A stretch of 64,000 nucleotides of DNA. Source: Platanthera guangdongensis. Its lineage: Eukaryota; Streptophyta; Magnoliopsida; Asparagales; Orchidaceae. The stretch is taken from positions 113,828,568 to 113,892,567 of the forward strand of contig CM077153.1 of assembly GCA_039583875.1 (NCBI GenBank), given 5' to 3'. Within the stretch, counting starts at the first letter, position 1; each line of letters starts with the position of its first letter. The position numbers and the translations under genes were made by a program. Shown here piece after piece: positions 52,866 to 63,487 of this stretch. The notes below the pieces were generated by a model. It was not told the DNA's origin. It did not search any database and worked only from the letters and a program-made list of their open reading frames with translations.

Positions 52866-54650
52866 GTGTCGACATATTTTCTAGATCCTGCACTTCCTTC
52901 TTCTCCTTCTCTTTTTGACTCTCTTGCTGTCTCTAAATCTCCTATTGAGCCTCTGCCAATAGCTCTTGGGCCAATAGTCTCTCCTTCAAATGGAACTGAG
53001 ATAGTAGACATGAAAGCACTTGATCTTCTGATTTCTCTTCAAAAAGGTGTTCGTTCATGCACTCAATACCCTTTTCGTGATGTGGTCTCTTATGCAAAAC
53101 TATCTCCTCTATCTCAGAGCTTTGCTCTTGCTCTCTCGACAAATGTTCTTCCCGCCTCCTATCATGATGCTATGGTTATTCCTCATTGGAAAGCCGCTAT
53201 GGATGAAGAGATGAAAACTCTGACTGAACGAGTTACTTGGTCTCTTGTTTCTACCTGTCCTAAAGCTGATGTGGTTGGATGTTGCTGGTTATTTATCATC
53301 AAATTTCTTCCTGATGGTATTGTTGACCGATGCAAAGATCGACTTATTGCTAAAGGGTTTATGCAAACCTATTGTGTGGATTTCTTTGATTCATTCTCTC
53401 TTGTTGCCTGGATTACTATGATATATGTGCTTTTCTCTGTAGCAATTAACAGAGATTGGGAAATGTCTCAGTTGGATGTCAAGAATGCTTTTCTTTATGG
53501 TGATTTGAATGAGATAGTCTAAATGGAGCAATCTCCCGGGTATGTTTCTCCGAGGGATGTCTTAGGTGTGCAGATTGAAGAAGGCCATCTATGGTCTTAA
53601 GCATAGCCTGAGGGCCTGGTTTGACAAATTCAACGAAGTTATTTCTATTGTTGGATTTGTTCAGAGTGCTGTAGATCATTCTTTGTTTATTCAGAAAACC
53701 TCTATTGGTCTTGTTGTTCTTGTAGAATATGTGGCTGACATTCTTCTAACAAGGGATGATATAAAAAGGTATTGATATGACAAAGAAGCATCTACTTTAG
53801 CATTTTGTTGCGAAGGACATGGGATATCCTAAATACTTTCTGGGGATTGAGATATCTCGAAAACCTAGTGCTATTATTCTCTCACAGTGGATGTAAGCCT
53901 TGGATCTTTTGGAAGAAACATGGCTTCTTGGGAGTAAACCTGTTCTGTCTCCTACGGTTGTTGGAGATGACAAATGCTAGAGTGAGACTTCTACTCTTCT
54001 TGAAGATGTAACCAGGTCCAGACATCTTTTCGGTAAACTAATTTGTCTGATAGTCATAAGACTAGATATTTGTTATGTAGTAGAGAGAGTGAGCCAATTT
54101 ATGCAAGCTCCTAGAGAATGTCATATGAAGTTAACTCTGAAGATCCTAGAGTATGTAAAAGGTGCAACAAGAAAAAGGGCTCTTGTTTCAGAGATGGGGA
54201 TAATTAAAGGTGGAGGCTTATTCTGATACTATCTACGCAGATGATAGGGAAGATAGGAAGTCGACATCTGGTTTCTTTACCTTCGTTGGAGGTAATCTGG
54301 TCAGTTGGAAGAGCAAGAAATAGGTTGTAGTTTCCAGATCGAGTACAGATGCAAAATATAAAACATGGCTTTGACTGCTTGCAAGCTAAAGTGGATACGG
54401 ACACTCTTGCTAGATCTGGGAGAGGTTTATGATCATCCCCTACTGATGTTTTGTGGCAATAAAGTGACTATATATTTCAAGGAATTAACTCTTTCATGAG
54501 AGAACGAATCATTTTGATGTGGATTGCCATTTTATCTGAGAGGAGATATTAAAGAATAAAATATGTACTCCATTTGACACCTCTGATAAGAAGCTACCTG
54601 ATTTCTTCACAAAGCCAGTTACCTCATTCTCGGAAGTTTGTTGCAAGCTG
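52866..54650 (+). pseudogene. Copia D reverse transcriptase and RNase H, active site changed
   Basis: A 218-codon open stretch (52866-53522) covers the serine and proline-rich linker and the reverse transcriptase N-terminus (MSQLDVKNAFLYGDLN). 53566-53775 holds the middle, with YVAD where YVDD belongs. The remaining reverse transcriptase and RNase H (DRKSTSGFFTF near 54255) are readable but broken by stops up to about 54640. Confidence 0.84.
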
Positions 54651-54687
54651 GGCATGGTTGACATATATGCTCCGGCTTGAGGGGGAG

Positions 54688-55308
54688 TGTTGGAACCCTA
54701 GTCCGGGCGGTTAGTCATTCTGGTCGCAGCGGCCTGTCTGGTCAGAGGTCTGGCTGTTTGGACAAGCAACTTGTCTGATAGCCTTCCCAGTGGCTTGGTT
54801 AAAGTTCACAATAGTGGCATGTTGGCTATCTGCAGGGTCAGCCAAGAGGTTTGTCGTAGATGCGGACTTGATGTTTGTCATAGCACCAGTTTGGAGGTTA
54901 GCCGCATCAATAGTCTGGAGGTTAGCTACAACAGCGTTCAGAAGGTTAGCCACAGCTGCGGTCTGGAGGTTAGCCACAACAACGGTTAGGAGGATACTCA
55001 CAGCAGCAGTTAGAAATTTAGCCACCATACTGGACTGCGAATTAACCGCATCGGCCTGGTGTTAACCTCAGCTACGGTCTGGATGTTAGCCGCCGCAGGA
55101 GTTCAGAGGCTGTGCTGTTTTTGTATTCTTTGTATAGTTTGGAGGTTTGACTGTGTCAAACCGCTCTGCCCGCATGACTTGTATTTTGTCCCACATCATT
55201 TGTTGTATTCTCTCATCTCTCTTGTTTTCTAAATATTAGGGGGCATACCTATGTATTGTTTATCTTTTTGGAGCAATAAATTTTGCATTTATTTAGCTCT
55301 TTTTTACT
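54688..55308 (+). repeat. 3' LTR of copia D (621 bp)
   Basis: Begins TGTTGGAACCC after the polypurine tract. 54790-55070 holds about eight imperfect repeats of 20-30 bp around GTCTGGAGGTTAGCCACAAC. AATAAA lies near 55276. Confidence 0.88.
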
Positions 55309-55325
55309 GCGCCGTTGTCAGGGAT
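55308..55325 (+). promoter_or_regulatory. tRNA-Asp type primer-binding site abutting the copia D LTR
   Basis: TGCGCCGTTGTCAGGGAT resembles the complement of the 3' end of plant tRNA-Asp used by Athila/Tat-type gypsy elements, with one base missing and two changed. The gypsy LTR expected on its left is absent; a copia LTR sits there instead. Confidence 0.6.
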
Positions 55326-55658
55326 TTAGTTTTTGTTGACATTTTGAAAACGCAAAACTGTTATATTTATCATTTATTTCTAAAAAAAGAATCTTTAAGA
55401 TAGTAACTTAAATTCTTGGAAAATGAAATTTAGGATGTCACCCCATCTTATTTCTTTGTAACAATACGAGCCCTTCATTGGTTAGACATTAGGAAGTCCA
55501 TGACTGATAAATTTACCAAAAAATTATTAACTAATAAACTTTCTAGTTTTCTCTTTTTTTCTTAATCTTTTCTTTCTTTTGTTTCGGTTTTTCATGGCGC
55601 AATTTTCATCTAATTTTCATTTTTCTTGCAAAATTTGTGGCGGCTTTGATCATTTTCT

Positions 55659-56315
55659 ATGAATTGTTGGTTTGGATACTCTTCACCTTCCCTAAATTTT
55701 ATTCATTTCCGAGTGCATCCTGCTGTTTACTTCGATCCTTGCTCAAATATTATTTATGCATGGTGGAAGGATGTCCCCACTTGTAGGAGTCCCATAAATC
55801 AACCTTCCTCTCCTTTTAAACAATCTGACGATCTTTTGCCATATGATCTTCATTTTTCTCTTCCTGTTTGTTATGATCTCAATGAGGAATTGGGTTCTCA
55901 ATTTGCGTTGGTGGACTGTATTATCTTCGATCTTTCGATCGAGGATGATGTTGTCTTGGATTTTTCCAACCCCTTTGGTTTTATTTTGGATTCTCCGATT
56001 GCGAACACAATTGTTGTTGATTCTCCTTTGAAAGAGATTTCTATTCTTAATGCACCTTTGGAGGAAATTGTTCTTTGTGAACAGCCGACCTGTACTCTTA
56101 TTCCCCTTTCCCCACTTTCTTCTTTTCTTGTTTGTTTTTCTTTTTCTTTTGAAAAATCTTTTTCATTGGATAGTTTTATTTTTATTTTTAATTTTTCTTT
56201 TCCTTATCCTTCTTTTTATGTTCTTTTATTTCTTTTTTCCTTTTCCAAAAAATATAAGATATTCAAAATATATATTGACAACTTCTTGTTGTTCTTTCTC
56301 CTAAGCATAGATTAA
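55659..56315 (+). pseudogene. Unrecognised 218-codon ORF in the gypsy/LARD-like element
   Basis: Open from ATG 55659. The first 150 residues are mixed with acidic and hydrophobic text; the last 70 are nearly all phenylalanine, serine, leucine and lysine from T-rich DNA, so the frame may be open by composition only. No domain recognised. Confidence 0.25.
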
Positions 56316-57498
56316 GGGAGTTGTTGGATCACTTTAATTAGTATTTCCCATTTAGATAACCTTGTGGTAGAGCTCGAATGACGTTAAACAAAGAACGCTC
56401 TTGGGAGGCATACCTTGCTTATCTTTTTATTCATTGTTTTTTTTTGCAGGAATAAAAGCTTGAGTGTTCTGTGTTCCTTTTTGCTTAGCTCGATTCCACC
56501 CAGTTTCAAGCTTAAGCATGGCGGAGCGGCATCAACCTTCAGACTCGCCAATTCGAGGAAATACTTGTTTTATTTTTCTTTATTTACAATTCATGTCTTT
56601 CTTTTTCCTCTTTATCCTTTTAATTTTTTTAACATTGGGGACAATGTTTCCTTTTCTTTATTACAAAAATTTCCAAAAAGGGTCTTATTTTCTTTTTCTT
56701 TCTGTTATTAAAAATTTGTGAAAATAAAAAATATTAGAAAAGCAAAATCTAATTTCTTAGTAAGAGAGATTTACGCTTTCATCTCATCGCATCTCCTAGT
56801 ACCTTTCGAACCCTTCACCGGGTAGTCCTCGGATCCAAGAAGAAAACAAAACTTAGGTTCTTTGCTAATTTATTATGTTATACAAAAAAAGATAATATCT
56901 AAAATCCAAAAAACATTTGAGTTAAATTTTGCTTTGTCTTTAGGGGCCCACGACTTTGTGTTTTTTTTGTTTTTAATCACTTGTATACTTGTTTAGCTAG
57001 ATGAATTTTTCTAATTTTCATTTGGCTATGTTTCGCGAGTAATATGTTGACTTGTGTTGTGTTTCTAATTAGATGTAGCATATTATGTTTGAAAAATCTA
57101 TTGAATATTTGCACTTTCTCATTATTATTTTTTATATTTTTTCACTTATATAAAATCCATCATCCCCTGTTTTCTCTTTTAAAAATATTTGTAATGTTGA
57201 CTTATGTTTAATGTAGTAGATGTGAATAGATCTGGACGCTTATTATTTTTACTTTTATGAAAAGTCAAGTTTCTTTATTTTCTATCTAATCTTGAAGTTT
57301 TTGAAATTTTCAAGCTTTGCTTTAAATAGATTTTGGAGCATGAAGATGATTTAGGCCATTTTTGAGTCGTTTGTGTTTTCTTGCCTACCTATAAATTATT
57401 CCTTAGTTAACCACTTTTGGGCCTTTTCCATATTTTCTTTGCTACCTCCACCTTTCATTTTTCACCAAAGCCAAATTTCCAAAATTTTATCACACTAA
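56316..57498. other. AT-rich noncoding region
   Basis: Low GC with poly-T runs, no ORF with recognisable domain. A short splice-acceptor-like TTTTTTGCAG occurs near 56440. Confidence 0.5.
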
Positions 57499-57628
57499 GG
57501 CTCCGTTTGAGGGGACTTATTTTCACCGGTCAAGCGGTCATGACCGCATGAATCTGGACTTACATAAGTCCCGATTCATGCGGTCATGACCGCTTGACCA
57601 GTGAAAATAAGTTCTTCCAAACGCAGCC
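57499..57628. mobile_element. Tourist-like (PIF/Harbinger) MITE, 130 bp, near-perfect palindrome
   Basis: Begins GGCTCCGTTTG and ends CAAACGCAGCC, flanked on both sides by TAA (57496-57498 and 57629-57631), the 3-bp duplication of PIF/Harbinger elements. Inner arms (CTTATTTTCACCGGTCAAGC and its complement) pair over about 45 bp with a loop of about 18 bp. No coding capacity. Confidence 0.88.
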
Positions 57629-57631
57629 TAA

Positions 57632-58170
57632 CTCTTTTAGGTTTAATTTAAAATTTCATTTTGTGTAAGGTTCGTTGTGGAGAATTTCAAGGGAAAAGTC
57701 AGTTGAAAAAAATAATGTTAAAGGAAAACACTTTGTATTATGTGAAGAAAATTATGTATTAGCCAAAAATTTAAAATTCTTATGGCCTCTTATTGAAAAA
57801 AAGAAAAAAAAGTATTATGATTGAAAAAGGTTGAATATTTCTTACGATGAATTTTTATAAAACTCTTATCTTGGTTTAGTGTGATTTTTTAGTCATCATG
57901 TTTATCTTTTAATTTCGAATTTTTAATCTTACGCCTAAGCCAAGTTTCTCATTACCTGTTTTTACTTTTGCTAAAACTTGGGATGATTTATTTTATGTTA
58001 GTGAAATATATAAACTTTAAGTCATGATTAAGTAAGAATTTTTGGTTTATTTTTCATAGTTTCCCTGCTTCTAATTTCGTATTGTACTCATGTTCAGCAT
58101 AGCCAAATTGATTGATTAATTTTTGTTTTTACTAGCTCGTATGTCTTTGCTTGGGGACAAGCAAAATGCT
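57632..58170. other. AT-rich noncoding region before polypurine tract
   Basis: No ORF or repeat of note. Ends in the GGGGACAAGCAAAATGC text before the polypurine tract. Confidence 0.5.
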
Positions 58171-58185
58171 AAGTCTGGGGGAATT

Positions 58186-58877
58186 TGATGATACTATATT
58201 ATGACTTACATATGATTATTATTATTATATTTTTGATCTAAATTATATAATTTTCCTTTTAATTTTTTATAAATATATTCTTATTATTATTTTATAATTA
58301 TTCACACTAATACTATTTTGTTTTATTTTATGGCAGGCTGGGGGATTTGGCACGACTCAACGCAAAAGCACTGTATCAACCTTTTTCGTGAAAAATATTT
58401 TCATGAATGGCCACCTTTCCCATGCAAATTTTTCTTATTTAATACGTTCATGTCCGACCCCACCCAGATATTTTATTAAATATTTCATGACATGCCACCT
58501 CATCATGTGTGGTGGGCCCCCCTCTCTCTCCTCTAATTAATTCTTCATTCCAATGTTAGTGGCTGACCACCCCTCTCTCCGATAATTAATTCTTCATTTC
58601 AATGCGAGTGGTCCCCCTTCTCCCCATTATTATTTCTTTTTCATTCATGCTTGGTCGGCCACGCCTTCACCTCTCATGAATTATTCATTTCATTCATCTG
58701 GTCGGTCACCCCTTTATCTTCCACCTATTTATCTCCTCTCCACCCCTTCAACTCCTCCATTAATTTTAATATTATTGCATGACACCACACTGCACCTTCC
58801 ACTCTTTATTTCTTCATATTAAATCAAGGTGGCCAATTCCTCCTTTCTTTTTCATTCATACATGTCCGGCCACCCTT
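58186..58877 (+). repeat. Putative 3' LTR of gypsy/LARD-like element, interrupted
   Basis: Starts TGATGATAC directly after the polypurine tract. It contains an imperfect 60-bp duplication around TCTAATTAATTCTTCATT (58530-58615). It is cut at 58878 by the next LTR, and no second copy is in the window. Confidence 0.5.
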
Positions 58878-60977
58878 TGTAACACCCCAAAAGGCGTATT
58901 GATCATTGGGGGCTACCGCACAGTGATAGTCTTATCGCAGGAGGTAGCTCAGTTATTTAAAAGACCTAGCGCTCGGGTTCGGTACCATGAAGCTATCGCG
59001 CTGCTGTAGCCACTCAATGCTTTTGAGCACTCAACGCTGAAATTGGGTACCGCGAAGCTAGCCCGCCGCGGTAGTCACTCAACGCTTTTGACCACTCAAC
59101 GCTTTTGAGCACTCAATGCTCTCGAGAAATCGTCAAGAGCACTAACGCCAGATGGTAGGAGTTATCACGCTGCGCTAAACAATCGACGAAAGTCGAATGG
59201 GTTACCGCCAAGCACTAATGCCAGGTAATAGGAGTTACCGCGCCATGCTAACTGATCGACGAAATTCGAAAGGGTTACCGCCAAGCGCTAAATGTTATTG
59301 TAGGGAGTTACCTATGATAGCGACGCCGACTGGTTAAAGCGTTTACCGCCTTAGTTACTGCGAGACAGTAATAGTTACCGTGCGGCGGTAGCTTCTGTAT
59401 AAGGATGGACTTGAGATTTTATCTCATCTTCTCATAGCCTTTCTTTGTTGTGAAGGAAGAGGAGGAACATCCAGGAGCTGTGTGAAGATTGATCCAAGGT
59501 TTGCTTTTGATTTGAATCACGAGTTGACGCTAGATCTGCGGAGAGGAAGTTATGGCAATCAATTCCATCTGGATCATAGATCACGGTCATGGATCCAAAG
59601 AGATATTCTATGGTAATGAGTTTCTCCCGGACAAGTGAAGTCCTCAATACGCAAATTTGCATGGATCCCCTCAACAAAAGGTGAAAAAGGGTGTATTCCA
59701 ATTGGTAGATCGGTTTGATCCCCATATATTCATGTATTTAGATCTGAAAATGTGGAGTACGGAATAGGCATGCTATGTGAAGTCATCTGGACAGGTTGGT
59801 ATGGATTGGTGATGTTAATTTGCATGCTGGAGAAGACTCTGTTGATATACGTGTGAATTACATGTGAAATCCAGAGTCAAGGGGTGTGCAGGATGCTGCA
59901 CCAAAGTACTGAAAGATTTTCCAAGAAAATGCACAGGAATGATCACAGTTGTGTGAATTGTTGATGTCGCCAAGCGATAGTGAGTGTCTCCAGGAGATAG
60001 CTCCTTGGGAGCTAGTGTTATGAGACCTGTCTTTAAGAGACCTAGGGGTCGTTGGTTGTAGGCTGTGTGCTTAAGTTGCCTGGCCTGTGGTGGGTGCCAG
60101 CACAAAATGGACAAAGCCATGTGGCTTGTGATGAGTTGAGCCGTGAAGGCCAACCACTGTGCAATCAAGTTAAGTACCTCTGAACGACTGAGTCGTCAAG
60201 TTAAGTACCTATGAATGGGCAGTTGCTCGTCAAGTTAAGTACCTCTGAATGACATAGCCGTCAAGTTAAGTACCTCTGAACGAAAAAGTTGCCGTTAAGT
60301 CATGGACCTCTGAACGGCGGTGTTAGACGAACAAGTCCGACATACCGAAAATGTTCCCTCAGTGCATAGGGCATGTGTCCATTGGGCCAATGTCTGTGGT
60401 GAGTTGTGCTTAAATGCAATTTGTTGTTGCCACCATATATATATGTGTTATGCCTTCTTTACAGGGATGGAGAAATGCCCCCCCCCCCTCCGAGTAAGGG
60501 GTGGGATCGTTATAAATGGGTCAGTAGAATGCTAACTTTTTCTTTGTTTGCCACGTTTTGGTAGGACCTTTTGTGCAGGTGCTAGAGGGCCAAGTGGAAA
60601 GTAGAGGGTTGAAGCCCATGTGCTGGAGTTGGCTGGCCCTCCAAGGCCCAAAAGCAAATATTTACTGTTTTCATGTGTGTATGGCCTGCATGCCGATGTT
60701 CGAAGTCACTTTTATTAACCGAAATAGTTGTAATAAGGCTACGACCTAAACATGTGTTACATGTAATATATTATGTCATTCCTTTTCTGTAGTGGACATT
60801 CTTATTGTGTATGGATTCTTCACTTAAAATTCTTCCGCTAGAATTCTCTATGGTAGGACACGTTTCTACTTGAAGTTGGGTTTGGCATACAACAAGTAAT
60901 CTCCTTGCCTGTCTATGGTATATGGCATCGGGCCCCGACCGGACCTTCTGTTATATGCTATGCGAGGGATGGGGGCA
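58878..60977 (+). repeat. 5' LTR of chromovirus-like element (about 2.1 kb)
   Basis: 59011-59120 has five copies of CACTCAACGCTTTTG-like sequence. 59150-59320 has two to three copies of an 80-bp unit with GGGTTACCGCCAAGC. 59963-59982 has a GCGATAGTG segment. 60165-60315 has a five-copy tandem repeat. Boundaries rest on the ends and the adjoining primer site, with no partner LTR. Confidence 0.7.
60165..60315. repeat. Tandem repeat, about 30-36 bp x 5
   Basis: Units built on GTCAAGTTAAGTACCTCTGA with variable linkers; the last copy is diverged (GTTAAGTCATGGACCTCTGA). Confidence 0.88.
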
Positions 60978-60986
60978 TTATAAAAT

Positions 60987-60999
60987 TGGTATCAGAGTA
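60987..60999 (+). promoter_or_regulatory. Primer-binding site of chromovirus-like element
   Basis: TGGTATCAGAGTA, nine bases inside the LTR end, initiator tRNA-Met type. Confidence 0.85.
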
Positions 61000-61203
61000 G
61001 GTTCTCGGTCTTTCTTCTTGGAATTTGTGGTCAAATTCTTTTAAGGGGTGTTGAGCACTTGTATGTGCGCTACCATTATAACAATAATGAACCCATGAAT
61101 GTCCACTTATGAATGAAAGTGCACATGTTCGTAGAACTAGTATGTTCCTTTGATTGCTTTTGGCAATATTTGTAGTTGCTTATTTGTGTGTTTAACATTG
61201 TAG

Positions 61204-62200
61204 GAAACTAGAAGTGGTGCAAGGCAACATGAACCACAACGCTTAGTGGAGAGTAGTGCACGAAATAAGGTTCCAACACCTCCTCCTTCTACGAAAACTA
61301 TACAGTTGGTTGTTGAAGCCGTGTTCTCAATGACGAATGCACAACCTGGAGGTCAGAGACAACCTCTTATTCCTAACATGGTTCAGGAACCGGTTGGCGT
61401 AGTAGAACATATAGCGGTGAGATAAGTGGTCGTTGAGCCAGTGGCCGCAAGGCGAGCGATGGAAAAGCAACTGAAACACGTGATGAGTTTCAATCCCCCT
61501 ATGTTTATGGGAACTGGAACCCCTACACAAGCCAAATACTGGCTCACAACGATAAAGAGAGTCCTGACGGCAACTAACATGGAAGAGTGGCAACAAGTCA
61601 CCATGACTACCTTCTTGCTGGATGGTGAGGCTAGACTTTGGTGGGCTGAGCTGGATCTGCACCAGTTTGTTGGTTGGTCGCTAAATGAGATCTCAATGGA
61701 GGAGTTCTCAAGATGTTTTCTGGTAAGGTATGTTCCATCGGCACAACGGATTGCGATGGAGACCAGTTTCAAAGGGCAACTCAAGGTGAGAGTTCGGTGG
61801 ACGACTACTTGCATGAGTTCACGAGATTGGGAAGATATGCTGGCTTTACGTTTGTAGATGAGGAATGGAAAACAAATTGTTTCTATGAAGGGCCGAGAGA
61901 TGACTTGCGGTTGCTTCTCCCAGGACCGATGATGCAGGGTTTCCTTACCTTGGTCAATACGGCTCATTCCCTTGAGCTGGACATGAAACGTGTCCAGCGG
62001 AAGAATGACATGGCAGGGAAAATGACATAGTTCAAAGTACCTGGGTCGGCAAAATATGGATTTTGGCGGTGGAAAAAGAAGACTAAAACTTCTGCGCCGG
62101 CTCCTTCTTCTCCTGCATCTGGAGCAACATCGGGGAGAGGTCCGCCCACATGTTATACATGGGGAAAGGTGGGTCATTTTTCTTGAGACTATTGGTGTGG
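61204..62200 (+). pseudogene. Gypsy gag with damaged zinc knuckle
   Basis: From about 61204 (ETRSGARQHEP) an open frame runs to a stop at 61423, resumes at 61426 with the retrotransposon capsid domain (ARLWWAELD near 61630, FLVRYVP near 61720), then a frameshift near 61770 leads to 62030 (DDYLHEFTRLGRYAGF). The zinc knuckle at 62151 reads CYTWGKVGHFS followed by a stop, so two of its residues are lost. Confidence 0.85.
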
Positions 62201-62439
62201 CCCTCCAAAAGGGGAGAAAAAGACGGGTGCGTCTTATGCTGAGAAGGGAAAGTTAGTTTTGGAAGCAACTGCATCTCAGGCACAACCTCGAGTTTATAAT
62301 TTTGGCCAGCAGGATGCCATAAAATAGAGTCGCGTCGTAATAGGTATGAGTTAAGATTCAGTTTTTACTGCTTTCCATACTTAGTACCTTGTGTGATACT
62401 TGTGCGTGTGATTGGTTTGCTTTAGGATTTGTCCTGATA

Positions 62440-62580
62440 TTGGATTGTCCGGCGAGAGCGCTGTTTGATACATGAGCTTCTAATTCTTTTCTGTCGGAGG
62501 ACTTCATAGGGCGTATCAGAGTATCTTCATTTACACCAATAGATCAAGTGAATGTGCTGCTTCCTAATAGGTTCTTGATG
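62440..62580 (+). pseudogene. Gypsy protease start with nonsense active site
   Basis: Readable as LFDT then TGA then ASNSFLSEDFI: the glycine of the DTG active site (62467-62475) is now a stop. Sequence is lost beyond 62637. Confidence 0.8.
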
Positions 62581-62637
62581 TGAGCGGATCGAGCCAGTTG
62601 TGTTGAGGTGCAGATAGGAAGTCTGGCTTTTGGTTTG

Positions 62638-63298
62638 TGTTGATGCACGAAAACGGACAGGGAGTCGGGCACCACCAGCTAACGGTTCGAACACCGGGGA
62701 ATAGGGGAGGAAAGGAGAAGACTGTCGACCAATCGGTTACTAGCGGTCGCGGCTAAAGGACCGGAGAAGGGGGCCGCTGGCAGCGGCAACAGCAGAGTTC
62801 GCCCGCCGCGGCTTAAATGCCACTCTTGCGGCGGGCTTTCCTTTACTTCAAATAAGAAACAGTTACAACGAGTAAAAGAAGAAGCCGGCCGGACTACAAG
62901 CCGCAATACACTAGACTTGAGACCGCAGCTCTTAACAGGCGAGCTACTGGATCCCAGTCAGCGTGTCTTGGGGAGTGCACCCTCCCCCTATTTATAGGCT
63001 CGGGGGCCTGCCCAAACGGGCAGGGCTAAAACTACCGGCTGCCCGGGGTACAGGAGAACCGGGCAGAGGTGAGGGGAAGCAAAAGAGAGAGAAACAAGAA
63101 AGGAGGGAAGCCGCGCGGCCTGGCGGATTCCTCCTGGCGAGCTGACGGCTGAGTACTTGGGCCTTGTCGCTGAGCAGGGTCGGCGTTGGCAGCGGCCTGA
63201 CATGGAGACCACCCGGCTTGGGAGGCTTGGCGGCTTGAGTAAGCAGGCCGCCCGGTCTGGAATACTGCGCGGGCAGGTCGCGGATTCCGGGCTTATCA
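62638..63298 (-). repeat. 3' LTR of diverged Tat family (661 bp)
   Basis: Begins TGTTGATGCACGAAAAC and ends GGCTTATCA (plus strand). Sense TATA box at 62989-62998. It is rich in GACCGC/GCGGTC and GCCGCG rather than GTCCGC. Confidence 0.87.
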
Positions 63299-63379
63299 TA
63301 ATCCCCGCACATTTTTAAGTTTCCAAAAAACTTCAAAAATGTATAACTAAGCCGGAGACCGCGACTGCTTCATCGTCGT

Positions 63380-63389
63380 CTATAAAATC
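63380..63389 (+). promoter_or_regulatory. TATA box of antisense gene in diverged Tat family
   Basis: CTATAAAATC about 100 bp before ATG 63488, at the position equivalent to 23252. Confidence 0.6.
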
Positions 63390-63487
63390 CCCTGACCCTT
63401 GACATTCTTCAGGATTCCTGCCAAACCACGGGTCACTACTCGCCACTTGCGGTCAGAATTTTGCAAGCCGACGCGATTTCTCTAGCG

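Larger units (their letters stand above)
49985..55308 (+). mobile_element. Copia D: decayed Ty1/copia element
   Basis: Plus-strand element with primer site, gag, protease, integrase, reverse transcriptase, RNase H, polypurine tract (GAGGGGGAG, 54679-54687) and 3' LTR. All ORFs carry stops. Its 5' LTR is truncated, so target duplications cannot be tested. Confidence 0.88.
55308..58877 (+). mobile_element. Decayed gypsy or LARD-like element with MITE insertion
   Basis: A tRNA-Asp type primer site at the left, a polypurine tract (AAGTCTGGGGGAATT, 58171-58185) at the right and an LTR-like start TGATGATAC at 58186. Between them I find no reverse transcriptase or other pol domain. The text near 56625-56650 (ACATTGGGGACAATGTTT) and 58150-58180 (GGGGACAAGCAAAATGCTAAG) is of the kind that precedes the 3' LTR in Athila/Tat-type and large non-autonomous elements. 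Probably a non-autonomous derivative. Confidence 0.55.
58878..62637 (+). mobile_element. Ty3/gypsy element with long LTR (chromovirus-like), 5' part
   Basis: 5' LTR 58878-60977 (TGTAACACCCC ... GGGGGCA), tRNA-Met type primer site at 60987, gag with zinc knuckle, and the start of protease. It is cut at 62638 by the LTR of another element. The long LTR with TGTAACACCC start and initiator-Met primer site fit Del/Tekay-type chromoviruses. Confidence 0.75.

Noticed and set aside
56415..56721. Hydrophobic ORFs of about 85-98 codons
   Set aside because: Phenylalanine and leucine-rich translations of T-rich DNA in two frames at once; composition artefact.
61383..62177. Minus-strand 264-codon ORF
   Set aside because: It runs opposite to a clear gypsy gag and has no recognisable domain.
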